64,000 nucleotides of DNA from Methanomassiliicoccales archaeon (GTDB lineage Archaea > Thermoplasmatota > Thermoplasmata > Methanomassiliicoccales > UBA472), in assembly GCA_013415865.1 (NCBI GenBank), contig CP058896.1, positions 764,921 to 828,920 on the forward strand. Direction: 5' to 3'. The position numbers were made by a program, and so were the translations under genes. Numbering within the stretch: position 1 is the first letter of the stretch; the number at the start of each line of letters is the position of its first letter. Below are positions 8,810 to 17,569 of this stretch, piece by piece. A model generated the notes under the pieces. It made no database searches. It was not told the DNA's origin and saw nothing but the letters and a program-made list of their open reading frames with translations.

Positions 8810-9452
8810 AAATGTCATGCTGGACCATCCTTTCTTTGGACGGATAGGTCTTGATGATAAAGTATTAGATAATGAACAAAAGAGAGGTCCTGATGTCGTC
8901 TCACACATAATTAAAAAAAAATAGACGCGTAGGAAGGTCAAACCACCATCGCCAATAAGCATAGGTGTGGGGTGTGATGAGGTCCCGGGGCATTATCATC
9001 AAGCGTTCTGAGATCTGCCTTCTGGATAATTCAGCTCCCGATCTTCTTGGAAATCGGACAGATGATGATCGGGCCAGGACAAAGGCCGTGTACCAGTTCC
9101 AAAGATAGACAGGGTCCAAGGTTCCTTTTAATATCATCGATCAGCAGATTTACCATGAACTTGGACCGTGATTGCCATCCTGCCACATTTTTTGCTGATC
9201 GAAGAGGGCAGAGGTTCTCTGGGGGTGCAACTATAAGGCTTGTCAAGGCCCATGACCTTCACCTGTCTGGAGGTCTTGACCTCAGCGCTTTTATCATAAT
9301 TATACTAGGGCCCGAAAATATAATTCTGACCAAATCAGAATTACAATCGAAAGAATTATTATATTGTGTCAATGTCCCCAGCCTGGTGATGAGGCTCACC
9401 ATCAACTGCCTACCAATGGCTGATAGCTTCTACCTCGTCCTTAGGTGAGCTG
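8810..9452. other. Intergenic region upstream of antiporter operon
   Basis: No recognisable gene. The several short frames on both strands show no domain or ribosome binding site. The right end looks regulatory: a 9-bp inverted repeat at 9321-9343 and a TATA-like AATTATTATATT at about 9354-9365, ahead of the antiporter start at 9453. Confidence 0.45.
9321..9343. promoter_or_regulatory. 9-bp inverted repeat, candidate operator
   Basis: TAATTCTGA (9321-9329), spacer CCAAA, TCAGAATTA (9335-9343): a perfect dyad. It lies about 10 nt upstream of a TATA-like element at 9354-9365 and 110 nt before the antiporter start. That placement suits a regulator site for the antiporter-UspA-MFS operon. Confidence 0.5.
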
Positions 9453-10580
9453 ATGATCGACTCCACCGCGTTGCTGGTCGTGCTGGTTACAGCGTTCATA
9501 GCTTCATTGATGTCCATCCGGTTGGGCATTTCGGTCGCTATCTTGGAGATCGTGCTTGGAATAGTGCTTGGTAATGTGCTGGGAATGGAGAGCGCCGACC
9601 ACGAATGGTTGGCGTTCTTGGCCGGCATCGGGAGCGTTGTGCTCACCTTCCTTGCGGGGGCAGAGATAGACCCAGATGCGATGAAGAAGGACCTGAAGGG
9701 CAGTCTGGTCATAGGCACCCTTTCGTTCTTGGCCCCTTTCCTTGGGGCCCTTGCATTCGCCTATTACGTATTAGGATGGGCGACGCAGGCCTCTCTGATA
9801 ACGGGGATAGCCCTCTCCACGACATCAGTGGCAGTTGTCTATATCGTACTGGTCGAGGCCGGTACCAGCAAGACGAGGACCGGCTCTCTTATATTGTCCG
9901 CATGCTTCGTCACTGACCTCGGGACCGCTTTGGCCTTGAGCCTGCTCTTTGTTCAGCCGAACTACAACATCATCTTCCTATTGATAGCGATCGTGATCGT
10001 AAGCGTCTATGGTCCGAAGGTTATCGACCGGGCGATAAGATGGATAAAGGGAAGGGGTGGGGAGGGCGAGGTCAAGCTGCTGTTGGTATTGATAATCGGA
10101 CTTGGGGCCTTGGCAGAGGTCGCAGGGGTCCATGCCGTCCTTCCAGCATACATCCTGGGCCTGGTCACGGCAAGGGTGATGGGGAACAACAAGACGGCCC
10201 TGCAGAAGCTCAGGACCGTGTGCTTGGCGATGTTGACTCCAATCTTCTTCATCAATGCTGGTATGAACGTGTCCGTCGCCGCGGTGGTCTCCGGCATCGG
10301 TCTCATAGCCGTGCTGTTCGGTGTCAAGGTCATAACAAAGTTCATAGGGGTCCTGCCCGCCACAAAATATTTTGTCGGCAGAGACAGTGTCTATATAACG
10401 TTGCTCATGAGCACTGGACTGACCTTTGGGACGATCTCTGCACAATATGGATTGAACAGCGGCATCATCGACGAGATGCAATTCTCGATACTGGTGATGG
10501 TCGTTGTCCTTACAGCGGTGATACCGACGGTATTCGCCCAAAAGATGTTCAGTCCAAAGTTCGAGGGGGGGAATAGGTGA
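9453..10580 (+). CDS. Cation:proton antiporter (CPA2-type)
   Basis: A 375-residue integral membrane protein with about 11-12 hydrophobic segments in the Na+/H+ exchanger fold. It lacks the C-terminal RCK/TrkA-N domain of KefB-like members, which matches its short length. Family features include the GTSAV-like ALSTTSVAVVY segment and polar/acidic membrane residues near SACFVTDLGTALAL, which resembles the conserved ND/TD motif of the ion site. It should exchange Na+ or K+ for H+ at the cytoplasmic membrane. AGGTGA precedes the ATG. The stop overlaps the start of the UspA gene, indicating one operon. Confidence 0.85.
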   Translation: MIDSTALLVVLVTAFIASLMSIRLGISVAILEIVLGIVLGNVLGMESADHEWLAFLAGIGSVVLTFLAGAEIDPDAMKKDLKGSLVIGTLSFLAPFLGALAFAYYVLGWATQASLITGIALSTTSVAVVYIVLVEAGTSKTRTGSLILSACFVTDLGTALALSLLFVQPNYNIIFLLIAIVIVSVYGPKVIDRAIRWIKGRGGEGEVKLLLVLIIGLGALAEVAGVHAVLPAYILGLVTARVMGNNKTALQKLRTVCLAMLTPIFFINAGMNVSVAAVVSGIGLIAVLFGVKVITKFIGVLPATKYFVGRDSVYITLLMSTGLTFGTISAQYGLNSGIIDEMQFSILVMVVVLTAVIPTVFAQKMFSPKFEGGNR

Positions 10581-11008
10581 TGGAGAGCGATAGGTTGATC
10601 AAACGACTGTTGGTCGCGGTGGACGGGTCTCAACAAAGTTATAAAGCGGTCCGTTATGCGTCCGAAATCGCGAAAAGCACTAACGCGGCGATGACGCTGT
10701 TGGCCGTCGTCGAAGTGATAGACGCTCCGGAATTGATGATGGCAGACCACATCAATGGTGAAAAGGCGGCAATGGATTCTGCGTTGGAGGAGGCTGCGGA
10801 GATGGCGATCTCTTACGGTGTTGAGGCCAAGACGGTCATCCGTCATGGCAATCCAGCCGATCAGATACTCAGATACGCAAAGGAGGAGGGGGTCGATATG
10901 ATAGTCACAGGCAGCAGGGGCCGGGGCGATGCCAAAGGTCTTATCATGGGGAGCGTGTCCAGGGCCGTCACTAAAAGGGCGGACATACCGGTCCTGATAG
11001 TCCGTTGA
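10580..11008 (+). CDS. Universal stress protein UspA family
   Basis: A single Usp domain of about 142 residues. It begins RLLVAVDGSQQSYKAVRYA and ends with the nucleotide-binding signature VTGSRGRGDAKGLIMGSVSR (G-2X-G-9X-G-S pattern), so it probably binds ATP. It overlaps the antiporter stop as TGATG. GTG at 10577 is an alternative start one codon upstream. A Usp subunit beside an antiporter is a common arrangement and may modulate transport in response to nucleotide state (inference). Confidence 0.9.
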   Translation: MESDRLIKRLLVAVDGSQQSYKAVRYASEIAKSTNAAMTLLAVVEVIDAPELMMADHINGEKAAMDSALEEAAEMAISYGVEAKTVIRHGNPADQILRYAKEEGVDMIVTGSRGRGDAKGLIMGSVSRAVTKRADIPVLIVR

Positions 11009-11028
11009 GCAATGGTGGTCTGAACTTA

Positions 11029-12201
11029 ATGGCGATCGGTCTTAACGCTCATCTCTCGAAGAGGACGGCCTTTTCCTTCATCATCGTGATGGGGATAGTA
11101 AGTCTGCTTGTCGATCTGGTGTATGAGGGTGCCAGGAGCATCACGGGCCCTTACCTGTCAATGCTTGGCGCCAGCGCGGCCGTGGTCGGTTTCGTCGCAG
11201 GGTTCGGGGAGCTGGCCGGCTACGGGCTGAGATATGTATCGGGGGTGCTCAGCGACCGGACCAAACAATACTGGCTGATAACTATCGCCGGTTATTCCAT
11301 GAGCGTTATCGCGGTCCCCTTACTCGCTTTGGCCGGGAGCTGGGAGCTGGCAGCCGTGCTCATAGTGACGGAAAGAGCAGGGAAGGCCATACGGACCCCC
11401 GCCAAGGACACCATGTTGTCCCATGCCACGTCCGTGGTCGGACATGGGCGGGGCTTCGGGATCCACGAGGCCATGGACCAGACAGGCGCTCTCATTGGTC
11501 CGATGATCATCGCCGTGGTCCTTTTCCTTGGTGGCAGCTACCAGGCAGGATTTGCCCTGATGGTCATCCCGGCCATTATGGCCCTGGTCGTTCTGCTCTA
11601 TGCCCGCCACTACTATCCGAACCCGAGAGGTTTCGAGGGGAGCAGAGAGATAAGGACGGAGGGCATCCCTAGGTCATTCTGGTTCTATCTGATGGCAGTG
11701 GCCCTGGTTGCCGCTGCCTTCGCTGACTTCGCATTGATGTCGTTCCATTTCGAGAAGACGGGCCTGGTGGACATGGTCTACATACCGATCTTCTACGCGG
11801 TGGCGATGGGTGTCGATGCCATCGCCGCCCTCGCCTTTGGGCGCTTGTATGACAAGATAGGTCTACCGGTGCTCGCCATGGTATCAATGATCTCGGCGTT
11901 CTTCGCTCCTTTGGTGTTCTTGGGCGATATCTACATGGCGCTGATAGGAACGGTGCTGTGGGGCGTGGGGATGGGGGCGCAGGAATCTGTGATGAGGGCG
12001 GCGGTGGCAGAACTGGTCCCGCCAGACAAGAGGAGCACTGGGTATGGTATATTCAATCTAGGATACGGCGTCTTCTGGTTCATCGGGAGCGCGATAATGG
12101 GCGTGCTCTATGATGTCTCCATCGTCGCGTTGGTGGCGTTCTCTTTCGCTTTGCAGGTGGCGTCGGTCCCGATATTCCTCAGACTGAAAAGGTCTAAATG
12201 A
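11029..12201 (+). CDS. Major facilitator superfamily transporter
   Basis: An approximately 390-residue MFS protein with about 12 hydrophobic segments. It carries a cytoplasmic motif between TM2 and TM3 (GVLSDRTKQYW), a charged TM4-5 segment RAGKAIRTPAKD, and a second-half loop with GRLYDKIGLP. The substrate cannot be read. ATG at 11029 is preferred (GGTGG upstream). The frame also opens at TTG 11005, overlapping the UspA stop, so it belongs to the same transcript. Confidence 0.82.
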   Translation: MAIGLNAHLSKRTAFSFIIVMGIVSLLVDLVYEGARSITGPYLSMLGASAAVVGFVAGFGELAGYGLRYVSGVLSDRTKQYWLITIAGYSMSVIAVPLLALAGSWELAAVLIVTERAGKAIRTPAKDTMLSHATSVVGHGRGFGIHEAMDQTGALIGPMIIAVVLFLGGSYQAGFALMVIPAIMALVVLLYARHYYPNPRGFEGSREIRTEGIPRSFWFYLMAVALVAAAFADFALMSFHFEKTGLVDMVYIPIFYAVAMGVDAIAALAFGRLYDKIGLPVLAMVSMISAFFAPLVFLGDIYMALIGTVLWGVGMGAQESVMRAAVAELVPPDKRSTGYGIFNLGYGVFWFIGSAIMGVLYDVSIVALVAFSFALQVASVPIFLRLKRSK

Positions 12202-12840
12202 GGTCTCAGAGAGCGTGATTAACGTTACATTTCGCATGTCAGAAGGTCATGTTATGATTGGTAGAAATGGGAGTGACCATCGACATTGAGATGCTATTGG
12301 TCAACGTCAATGAATATACCGGAGTTTGTTCAAGTTCTGATGTGTTTTATGGTAACGCTAGGATGGTTCCTAATTAATTTCTAGCAGATGGTCTTTGTAG
12401 ATTTTTTTCCCAATGAAAAGTGGATGGGTCAAGGAACGTGGTGTTCTTACCTCTCGATATCCATGAAAGGGTCTGATGCAGGAAAGATGTCAATGGTTTT
12501 CATTTTGTCATCCACCCGACACCGAATGAAAGGTAAGGACCTTGATGCGTCGTGATGCTTCTCGGATAATCATGGAGTCGGAAATTATATTCGGTTCCCC
12601 CAATCTCAACCGTATCAAACGCGTGTTTTACCATTGTTTGGACCAAGGACGATAATAGGACAATATCGGTTGAAGGGAGGGCGTGACCACAGCTGATATT
12701 CAATTTATCTTTCCTCATCATGTGTTACCAAGGAATGTCGACCTTGTCCAGTGGTGGTCCCCTTGGCGGCAGAACCTCAATAAGTTGCATCATATGATCA
12801 TCCAATAATAGAATTGAAAGATAGGTGGAGGGTGTGTTGA
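12202..12840. other. Intergenic, convergent gene ends
   Basis: No supported gene between the convergent MFS and UroD-family genes. A 73-codon minus-strand frame at 12500-12721 has no domain and no ribosome binding site. A T7 run at 12403-12409 may contribute to termination. No repeat or RNA fold was recognised. Confidence 0.4.
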
Positions 12841-13902
12841 TCAATAGTCCCACTTATGAGAGGAATAGGCTTTGCACGCGCGCATCATTGCGTCCACATG
12901 GGAAAGAGGCATACCTCGGTGCAGAGAGCAAGAGCACATGAAGATATATCCTCCCCCAGGAGAGCAGGCGTTAAGGTATTCTTTCGTTTCCCGCTCGATC
13001 TTCTCTTCCGGGCCCAAGAGCAGCGTTGTGAAGACGTTGAGGCCTCCCAATTCACACACCCTTCTCTGACATACCCTTTTTAGTAAAACCAGATCGTTCT
13101 CTTCCCCAAACTGGATCCCTTGCACACCTGTGTCAATACATTCGTCAACCAATGACAGATTCTCTTGGGAATGGAATATGCCATGCGGATGGAAGATGGT
13201 TGGCAAGCCCAACCCCATAGCCTTAGATCTAAGCTTCCGGACCCCCGGGAGGGAGTACTTTCTAAAGGCCTCTTGTCCGAAAATGGTGGGATTGTCGGTC
13301 GATGATGCTAAGAAGCAAGTCCCTGCTCCTCTTTTAGCAGCCTCCTCCAAGAAGGATATGGAGAGTTCGACCGATAGCCGTGTGACTTCACGGGCCATGG
13401 TCTCGTCCAGATAGATGTCCAGGGCGTATCTTTCCATACCTCGTAGCAGCGCAGCCTTGGTCATAGGACCCTCGATGTTGCACACCACCTCCGCCTCTTC
13501 GGACAGGGAACGTGAGACCAGCTCGTAAGATCGGAGAGCCCCCCGATATGGATCCTCGCTCATTGTCTTAGGCTCTATCATGTCCTGCCAATCGTCCGAT
13601 TCCAGTGGATGCCTGAGCACGGATGGGATCCCATAATCTGTGAACTTGATCTCCCCTCCCAATGCCAGGGCGTCGAATCCCACGTAATGTATGCATCCTA
13701 CGACGGCATCCTGCCTAAGACGTCGATGTAAGGAGAGGATGGAATGAGCCGATCTTTCAGGATCGTAGGGAGGGGCGCAAACTTCGGGTGTTGTATAGCC
13801 GGCCTCATCCATTCCGAGGGTCAGGTCTCGTAAAAAGACGGGGACCGTATCTGGGGTTCCCAGCTCCAAGGCCGTCTGGAACCTCTCTTTTCCATTCATC
13901 AC
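12841..13902 (-). CDS. UroD-family (MtaA/CmuA-like) methyltransferase-like protein
   Basis: A 353-residue member of the uroporphyrinogen decarboxylase superfamily. It lacks the N-terminal RPVW.MRQAGRY signature of true heme-pathway UroD, so decarboxylation of uroporphyrinogen is unlikely. The better match is the MtaA/MtbA/CmuA branch, which moves methyl groups between corrinoids and thiols through a zinc site. Candidate zinc ligands are His238 and His240 (FHPHG) and Cys323/Cys325 (FMCSCS). Classical MtaA has His-x-Cys plus a distal Cys, so the His-x-His is a deviation. It begins 3 nt after the stop of a substrate-binding protein, as last gene of an ABC importer operon, suggesting that it processes the imported compound (inference). 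Confidence 0.8.
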   Translation of the reverse strand: MMNGKERFQTALELGTPDTVPVFLRDLTLGMDEAGYTTPEVCAPPYDPERSAHSILSLHRRLRQDAVVGCIHYVGFDALALGGEIKFTDYGIPSVLRHPLESDDWQDMIEPKTMSEDPYRGALRSYELVSRSLSEEAEVVCNIEGPMTKAALLRGMERYALDIYLDETMAREVTRLSVELSISFLEEAAKRGAGTCFLASSTDNPTIFGQEAFRKYSLPGVRKLRSKAMGLGLPTIFHPHGIFHSQENLSLVDECIDTGVQGIQFGEENDLVLLKRVCQRRVCELGGLNVFTTLLLGPEEKIERETKEYLNACSPGGGYIFMCSCSLHRGMPLSHVDAMMRACKAYSSHKWDY

Positions 13903-13905
13903 TTT

Positions 13906-14904
13906 TCACTCCTCGACCCTCGCCACCATAATGACGTTTTCAATGGGTATGAAACCCTGCGCCATTCTGGCCTCGAAGTCAGGTATAGCCGAGATCTTAC
14001 CGCTCGAAAGGAGGAAGTTTGCGGTCTGATGAAGGCTGCCCAGGTCTGTTTGGTTGAACCCGATGCTAAAAAACTCGCTGTTCATGCACTTCTTCGTCTC
14101 TTCGAGGGTGAGGCCTATTTTCTGAGCGCAGATGGCCGCGCTCTCCTCGTAATTCTGGTTGATGAACGCCACTGCCTTTTGTAAGGCCCTGACCGCCGCC
14201 TTCACCGCCTCGCCCTTCTCTTGGATCGCCTTCTGTGATGCCATGAAGATCATAGGGAATGTATTGGATAGACCACTAGAATCGCCGATCTGATGGACCT
14301 TGTCCCCGCATAATTTTTCAACATTGGTCGGCCATGGTTCACTCCCGGCCATGGCATCGATCTGTTCGGTCTGCATAGCGGTCGGCATGTCCGAAGGGCT
14401 AATGGGGACCAAGGTCACTTTGGAAGCGTTGACCCCGTTAACGCTCATCCATTGCAGGAAAGAGCCGTGGGTGCTGGACCCCATCTGTATCCCGACCTTT
14501 TTTCCCTCGAGGTCCTTCGGCCCCAAGATGTAATCCTGGCCAATGTATCGGTGTATGCCCTCCCCTCCCGAGTAACGACAGATTATCCTCGCTCCTGGAT
14601 TTTTATCTAATAGCATTATCGCAGGTGCATCCCCCATAGCCCCCACCTCCGCCGCCCCGGTCATAATGGCCTCGGCTGACTGGATGCCCCCGGTGACAAC
14701 CATGGTGGTGATGTTCAAGTTCTCTTCCTCGAAGTATCCCTTCTCTACTGCAACGATAAACGGCTCATAGTTGATCTTGTTAGAATACGTGATCACAAGG
14801 TCCATTTTTTTGCTTGAGTCTTTCCACATGAGAAGAGCTGTCCCTACGGAACCGATGACAAGCAATGCTATAATCGCCATCCCGATCAAGTACGATTTCT
14901 TCAT
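13906..14904 (-). CDS. ABC transporter substrate-binding protein (SsuA/TauA/NitT type)
   Basis: A 332-residue protein with an N-terminal hydrophobic anchor (about residues 6-27). No lipobox Cys follows it, so it is probably tethered by an uncleaved helix. A type II periplasmic-binding fold of the NMT1/SsuA kind then follows: MDLVITYSNKINYEPF, GYFEEENLNITTMVVTGG, DLEGKKVGIQMGSS and IDAMAGSEPWP. The family binds sulfonates, taurine, nitrate, aromatic acids or thiamine precursors; the ligand here is not readable. It sits between the ATPase gene (16-nt gap) and the UroD-family gene (3-nt gap). Confidence 0.88.
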   Translation of the reverse strand: MKKSYLIGMAIIALLVIGSVGTALLMWKDSSKKMDLVITYSNKINYEPFIVAVEKGYFEEENLNITTMVVTGGIQSAEAIMTGAAEVGAMGDAPAIMLLDKNPGARIICRYSGGEGIHRYIGQDYILGPKDLEGKKVGIQMGSSTHGSFLQWMSVNGVNASKVTLVPISPSDMPTAMQTEQIDAMAGSEPWPTNVEKLCGDKVHQIGDSSGLSNTFPMIFMASQKAIQEKGEAVKAAVRALQKAVAFINQNYEESAAICAQKIGLTLEETKKCMNSEFFSIGFNQTDLGSLHQTANFLLSSGKISAIPDFEARMAQGFIPIENVIMVARVEE

Positions 14905-14920
14905 TCATATCCCCCCATCG

Positions 14921-15730
14921 TCACTTACCTTCTTTCATCTCGATAGAAATTATTTTTTGAGTATTGGAAGCAGGTTTATAGGCGCAGGAGCAGGTACCAA
15001 GATTGGCCGATATCTCTTTTTGAAGGGCCTTGAACTCCGGTGATGTCGGGTCTCTCGGCCATTTCATGCTTATCATCCACTCTTTTGCGATCCGACCTGG
15101 TGATGGGGACATCAATACGATCCTTGTGCCCAAAAAGATCGCCTCTTCGATGTTGTGGGTCACAAATAAGATGCTCTTAGCGCCCATCTGCCACAGGTGT
15201 CTGACCTCGTTGTCCAAATGTCTGCGGGTCTGTTCATCTAAGCTCCCAAAGGGCTCATCCATTAGCAACACCTGAGGGTCCATGGCCAAGGCTCTGGCGA
15301 TGGCCACGCGCTGCTTCATCCCCCCAGAAAGCTCATTTGGTCTTGAATCTGAAAAGGCGGACAGCCCTACCATCTCCAGGGCAGAAAGTGCCCTCTGCTC
15401 ACGACGATCATGGTCTTTCTCGACCCCCTTCAAAACAAAATCAATATTCTCTAGGACGCTCATCCATGGGTATAGACTGAACTCTTGGAACACCACGCTT
15501 CTATCTGGACCAGGGCCAACGATCCCCTCGCCCTTGAATAGCACATCTCCTTTGGTGGGCTTTTCAAAACCCGCGGCAATGTTAAGGAGCGTGGTCTTTC
15601 CGCATCCACTTGGACCTATCAAGCATACGAACTCGCCCTTTTCGATCTTGAGGTTGATGTGGCTAAGCACCACCAATCCCTTACCTCTCCGCTCATCGAG
15701 GAAGACCTTGCTAACGTCCTTTAGCTCCAA
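14921..15730 (-). CDS. ABC transporter ATPase (SsuB/TauB type)
   Basis: A 269-residue nucleotide-binding subunit. Walker A is GPSGCGKTT (about residues 39-47), the Q-loop is VVFQEFSLYPW, the signature is LSGGMKQR, Walker B is VLLMDEPFGSLDEQTR, and the switch His lies in FVTHNIEEA. This is the standard set for nitrate/sulfonate/taurine importers. The tail carries a Cys-x-Cys (GTCSCAY) not usual for the subunit. It starts 7 nt after the permease stop. Confidence 0.93.
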   Translation of the reverse strand: MELKDVSKVFLDERRGKGLVVLSHINLKIEKGEFVCLIGPSGCGKTTLLNIAAGFEKPTKGDVLFKGEGIVGPGPDRSVVFQEFSLYPWMSVLENIDFVLKGVEKDHDRREQRALSALEMVGLSAFSDSRPNELSGGMKQRVAIARALAMDPQVLLMDEPFGSLDEQTRRHLDNEVRHLWQMGAKSILFVTHNIEEAIFLGTRIVLMSPSPGRIAKEWMISMKWPRDPTSPEFKALQKEISANLGTCSCAYKPASNTQKIISIEMKEGK

Positions 15731-15737
15731 AATAATA

Positions 15738-16622
15738 TCAGCCCCTATCCAGGCCCAAACGGTCCATGATCTTGTCCTCCAGAACCGTGAAGAGCGTTTT
15801 TTCCACGATAAGCCCGATCAAGCAGATTACAAGTATTGAGACAAATGCCGATACATAGTCCAGGTCATATCGCGACTGAATGATAACATACCCCAGTCCC
15901 AGGGCTACGCCCACCACCATCTCGGCCGCTATAAGGACCCTCCATCCATTGGCCAGGCCGATTCGCAGTCCATTGATTATCGACAGGGAAGAAGCTGGAA
16001 GCAGAACGCGAACAAAGGTGCGAAATTGGCCTGCTCCCGACATCTGGGCAACCCTCTTATGAACCTGTGGGACCGCCCTTATTCCTCCAGACGTGTTGAT
16101 AACAATGGGAGGGAATGCGGTCATGAATATCATGAAAATGGTCGCTGTCTCACCAAGACCGAAAATGAGCATGGCCATTGGTACCCAAGCTAGTCCTGGT
16201 ACCATCTGCAAGATGTATATCGAAACGATCGATAGCTGATGTGCCCTCTGCGAAACCCCCAATAAACACCCTAGAGAAATACCGACGGCCACTGCCAAAA
16301 TGTAAGCTGTCCCCCATCTGTACAAACTGGCTACAGTATGGTCGGCGATGCTCTTACCTTGAATTGGGGTACCATTGATCGCCTCTGCGAACACTTGAAA
16401 GGTTTCCCAGGGACGAGGAAAGTACACTCCTTTTGTCGCAGCAACGATCTCAGCCACTACATACCAGATGATAATAATAATTGTCACGCCAGCTATGATC
16501 CCGATAACATTTCCTTTAAAACAATCGTACTTATTTTTATGAAATGTGAAGATGGATTCGCCTTCCTCAAGAGCCTGGAGCGCCCTATCTTCTGCCTTAA
16601 TAGAAGTCACAGCCCCACCCAT
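15738..16622 (-). CDS. ABC transporter permease (SsuC/TauC type)
   Basis: A 294-residue permease with a cytoplasmic N-terminal extension of about 40 residues and six or seven membrane helices. The BPD_transp_1 coupling region is present near QMSGAGQFRTFVRVLLPASS, resembling the EAA-loop pattern of this family, followed by GLRIGLANGWRVLIAAEMV. It is the promoter-proximal gene of the four-gene operon permease-ATPase-binding protein-UroD-like protein. The gene starts just downstream of a very AT-rich stretch (16,640-16,860) that must hold the promoter. Confidence 0.9.
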   Translation of the reverse strand: MGGAVTSIKAEDRALQALEEGESIFTFHKNKYDCFKGNVIGIIAGVTIIIIIWYVVAEIVAATKGVYFPRPWETFQVFAEAINGTPIQGKSIADHTVASLYRWGTAYILAVAVGISLGCLLGVSQRAHQLSIVSIYILQMVPGLAWVPMAMLIFGLGETATIFMIFMTAFPPIVINTSGGIRAVPQVHKRVAQMSGAGQFRTFVRVLLPASSLSIINGLRIGLANGWRVLIAAEMVVGVALGLGYVIIQSRYDLDYVSAFVSILVICLIGLIVEKTLFTVLEDKIMDRLGLDRG

Positions 16623-16639
16623 TTCATAATCAGCCCTTA

Positions 16640-16670
16640 CCCGTTGATTATTTTAATAAATAATAAACAT
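16640..16670 (-). promoter_or_regulatory. AT-rich promoter region of the ABC/UroD operon
   Basis: On the minus strand an element TTTATTATTTATTA lies about 30-45 nt before the permease ATG at 16622, the right place for a TATA box with a short leader. The flanking 16,680-16,860 is unusually AT-rich for this genome and contains a 7-bp dyad ATTAATA/TATTAAT at 16812-16818 and 16834-16840. Confidence 0.4.
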
Positions 16671-16894
16671 TTATCTCAATAAATTTTAAAATATTTGTAA
16701 TAATTAAGATTATACTACAACAATATCTGGATAACAATAAATGATGATATAAGAAAAACAAATAAGAGAGTGAACGTTACGTGGGGTAAATTATTATCAT
16801 AGTGATTATGTATTAATAGTCATATAGATGTAGTATTAATCCAGCATTAACCCCTAGATGCGCTAAATTGTAAATTCCCTAAATTTGATAAAAG

Positions 16895-16994
16895 TGCTCC
16901 CGCCGGGATTTGAACCCGAGTCGTTGACTTACCTCCGCGGATAAGTCACCGCGCCGAAAGGCCAACATGATTGACCGGACTACACTACGGGAGC
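16895..16994 (-). tRNA. tRNA-Glu (anticodon TTC), intron-containing
   Basis: Read on the minus strand, the acceptor GCTCCCG pairs with CGGGAGC and discriminator A follows. The D-arm contains GTGTAGTCCGGTCAATC. The anticodon stem TTGGC pairs with GTCAA (one G-U). The T-arm is TCGGG TTCAAAT CCCGG. The anticodon loop CTTTCGA gives TTC (Glu) once a 25-nt intron is removed between positions 37 and 38. No CCA is encoded. Mature length would be 75 nt. Confidence 0.95.
16930..16954 (-). other. 25-nt archaeal tRNA intron at position 37/38
   Basis: The intron forms a canonical bulge-helix-bulge. An inner 5-bp helix CGCGG/CCGCG closes an 8-nt loop. A 4-bp central helix joins loop bases C32-U35 to GAGG of the intron (with G-U pairs). 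Each 3-nt bulge is cut after its second base. It would be removed by the tRNA splicing endonuclease. Confidence 0.88.
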
Positions 16995-17168
16995 GTTGCC
17001 GCGACAATCTTGGATTCTCTACTTAAACCTACCGAACTCTGATTTTTGTTCCTATGTCGCCGATCGAGTCCCCGGACCTGCTCGTTGGCCATCTTCGTTT
17101 CGTATGCGATGGGCTGGTGGTTTTCTAGGCATATTTTTATTTCATTCCGTCAAAGGAAATCCTAATTC

Positions 17169-17214
17169 CTTATATACTCGTTCAGTTTATGCATGGCCAA
17201 TATCTCCTGGAGGT
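17169..17214 (+). promoter_or_regulatory. Promoter and ribosome binding site of aIF1A
   Basis: A TATA box CTTATATAC is at 17169-17177. A strong ribosome binding site GGAGGT at 17209-17214 stands 5 nt before the TTG at 17220. This spacing decides for the TTG start. Confidence 0.65.
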
Positions 17215-17219
17215 ATTGA

Positions 17220-17552
17220 TTGAGTCCACCTTACGAAGAAGTGCAGTCTGGCGAAGAGGTCATAAAACTACGTTACCCTAACAAGAAAGAGGGAGAGATC
17301 TTCGGAATAGCAGACCAGCTGCTGGGTGGCTCCAGGATCCGTGTGATGTGCGCAGATGGAGTTGCGCGCATGGGGCGCATCTCGGGCAAGATCCGAAAGC
17401 GCATGTGGATCCGGGAGGGAGACCTTGTGATAGTGACCCCATGGGACTTCCAGGACGACAAGTGCGAGATCACGCACAGATATACCAAGACCGAGGCCGC
17501 CATATTAGCAAGGAAGCGCGTCCTCCCAAAGGCCTTTGAGAACATGTTCTGA
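17220..17552 (+). CDS. Translation initiation factor aIF1A
   Basis: A 110-residue aIF1A. The S1-like OB domain (about 30-95) shows RIRVMCADGVARMGRISG, then RKRMWIREGDLVIVTPWDF, the family's core. The factor helps the small ribosomal subunit scan for and position the start codon. The TTG start is supported by GGAGGT 5 nt upstream. It begins a conserved archaeal cluster with the RIO1 kinase and KH protein that follow. Confidence 0.95.
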   Translation: MSPPYEEVQSGEEVIKLRYPNKKEGEIFGIADQLLGGSRIRVMCADGVARMGRISGKIRKRMWIREGDLVIVTPWDFQDDKCEITHRYTKTEAAILARKRVLPKAFENMF

Positions 17553-17569
17553 ATAGTCGGTGATCATCG

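Noticed and set aside
9047-9448. 133-codon plus-strand frame before the antiporter
   Set aside because: Low-complexity, unlikely composition, covers the inverted repeat and TATA-like element, and no ribosome binding site.
12500-12721. 73-codon minus-strand frame between convergent genes
   Set aside because: No domain, no ribosome binding site, and overlaps an intergenic region with no sign of coding bias.
12841-13902. Heme-biosynthesis uroporphyrinogen decarboxylase
   Set aside because: The substrate-binding N-terminal signature of true UroD is absent, and the neighbours are a transporter, not heme genes.
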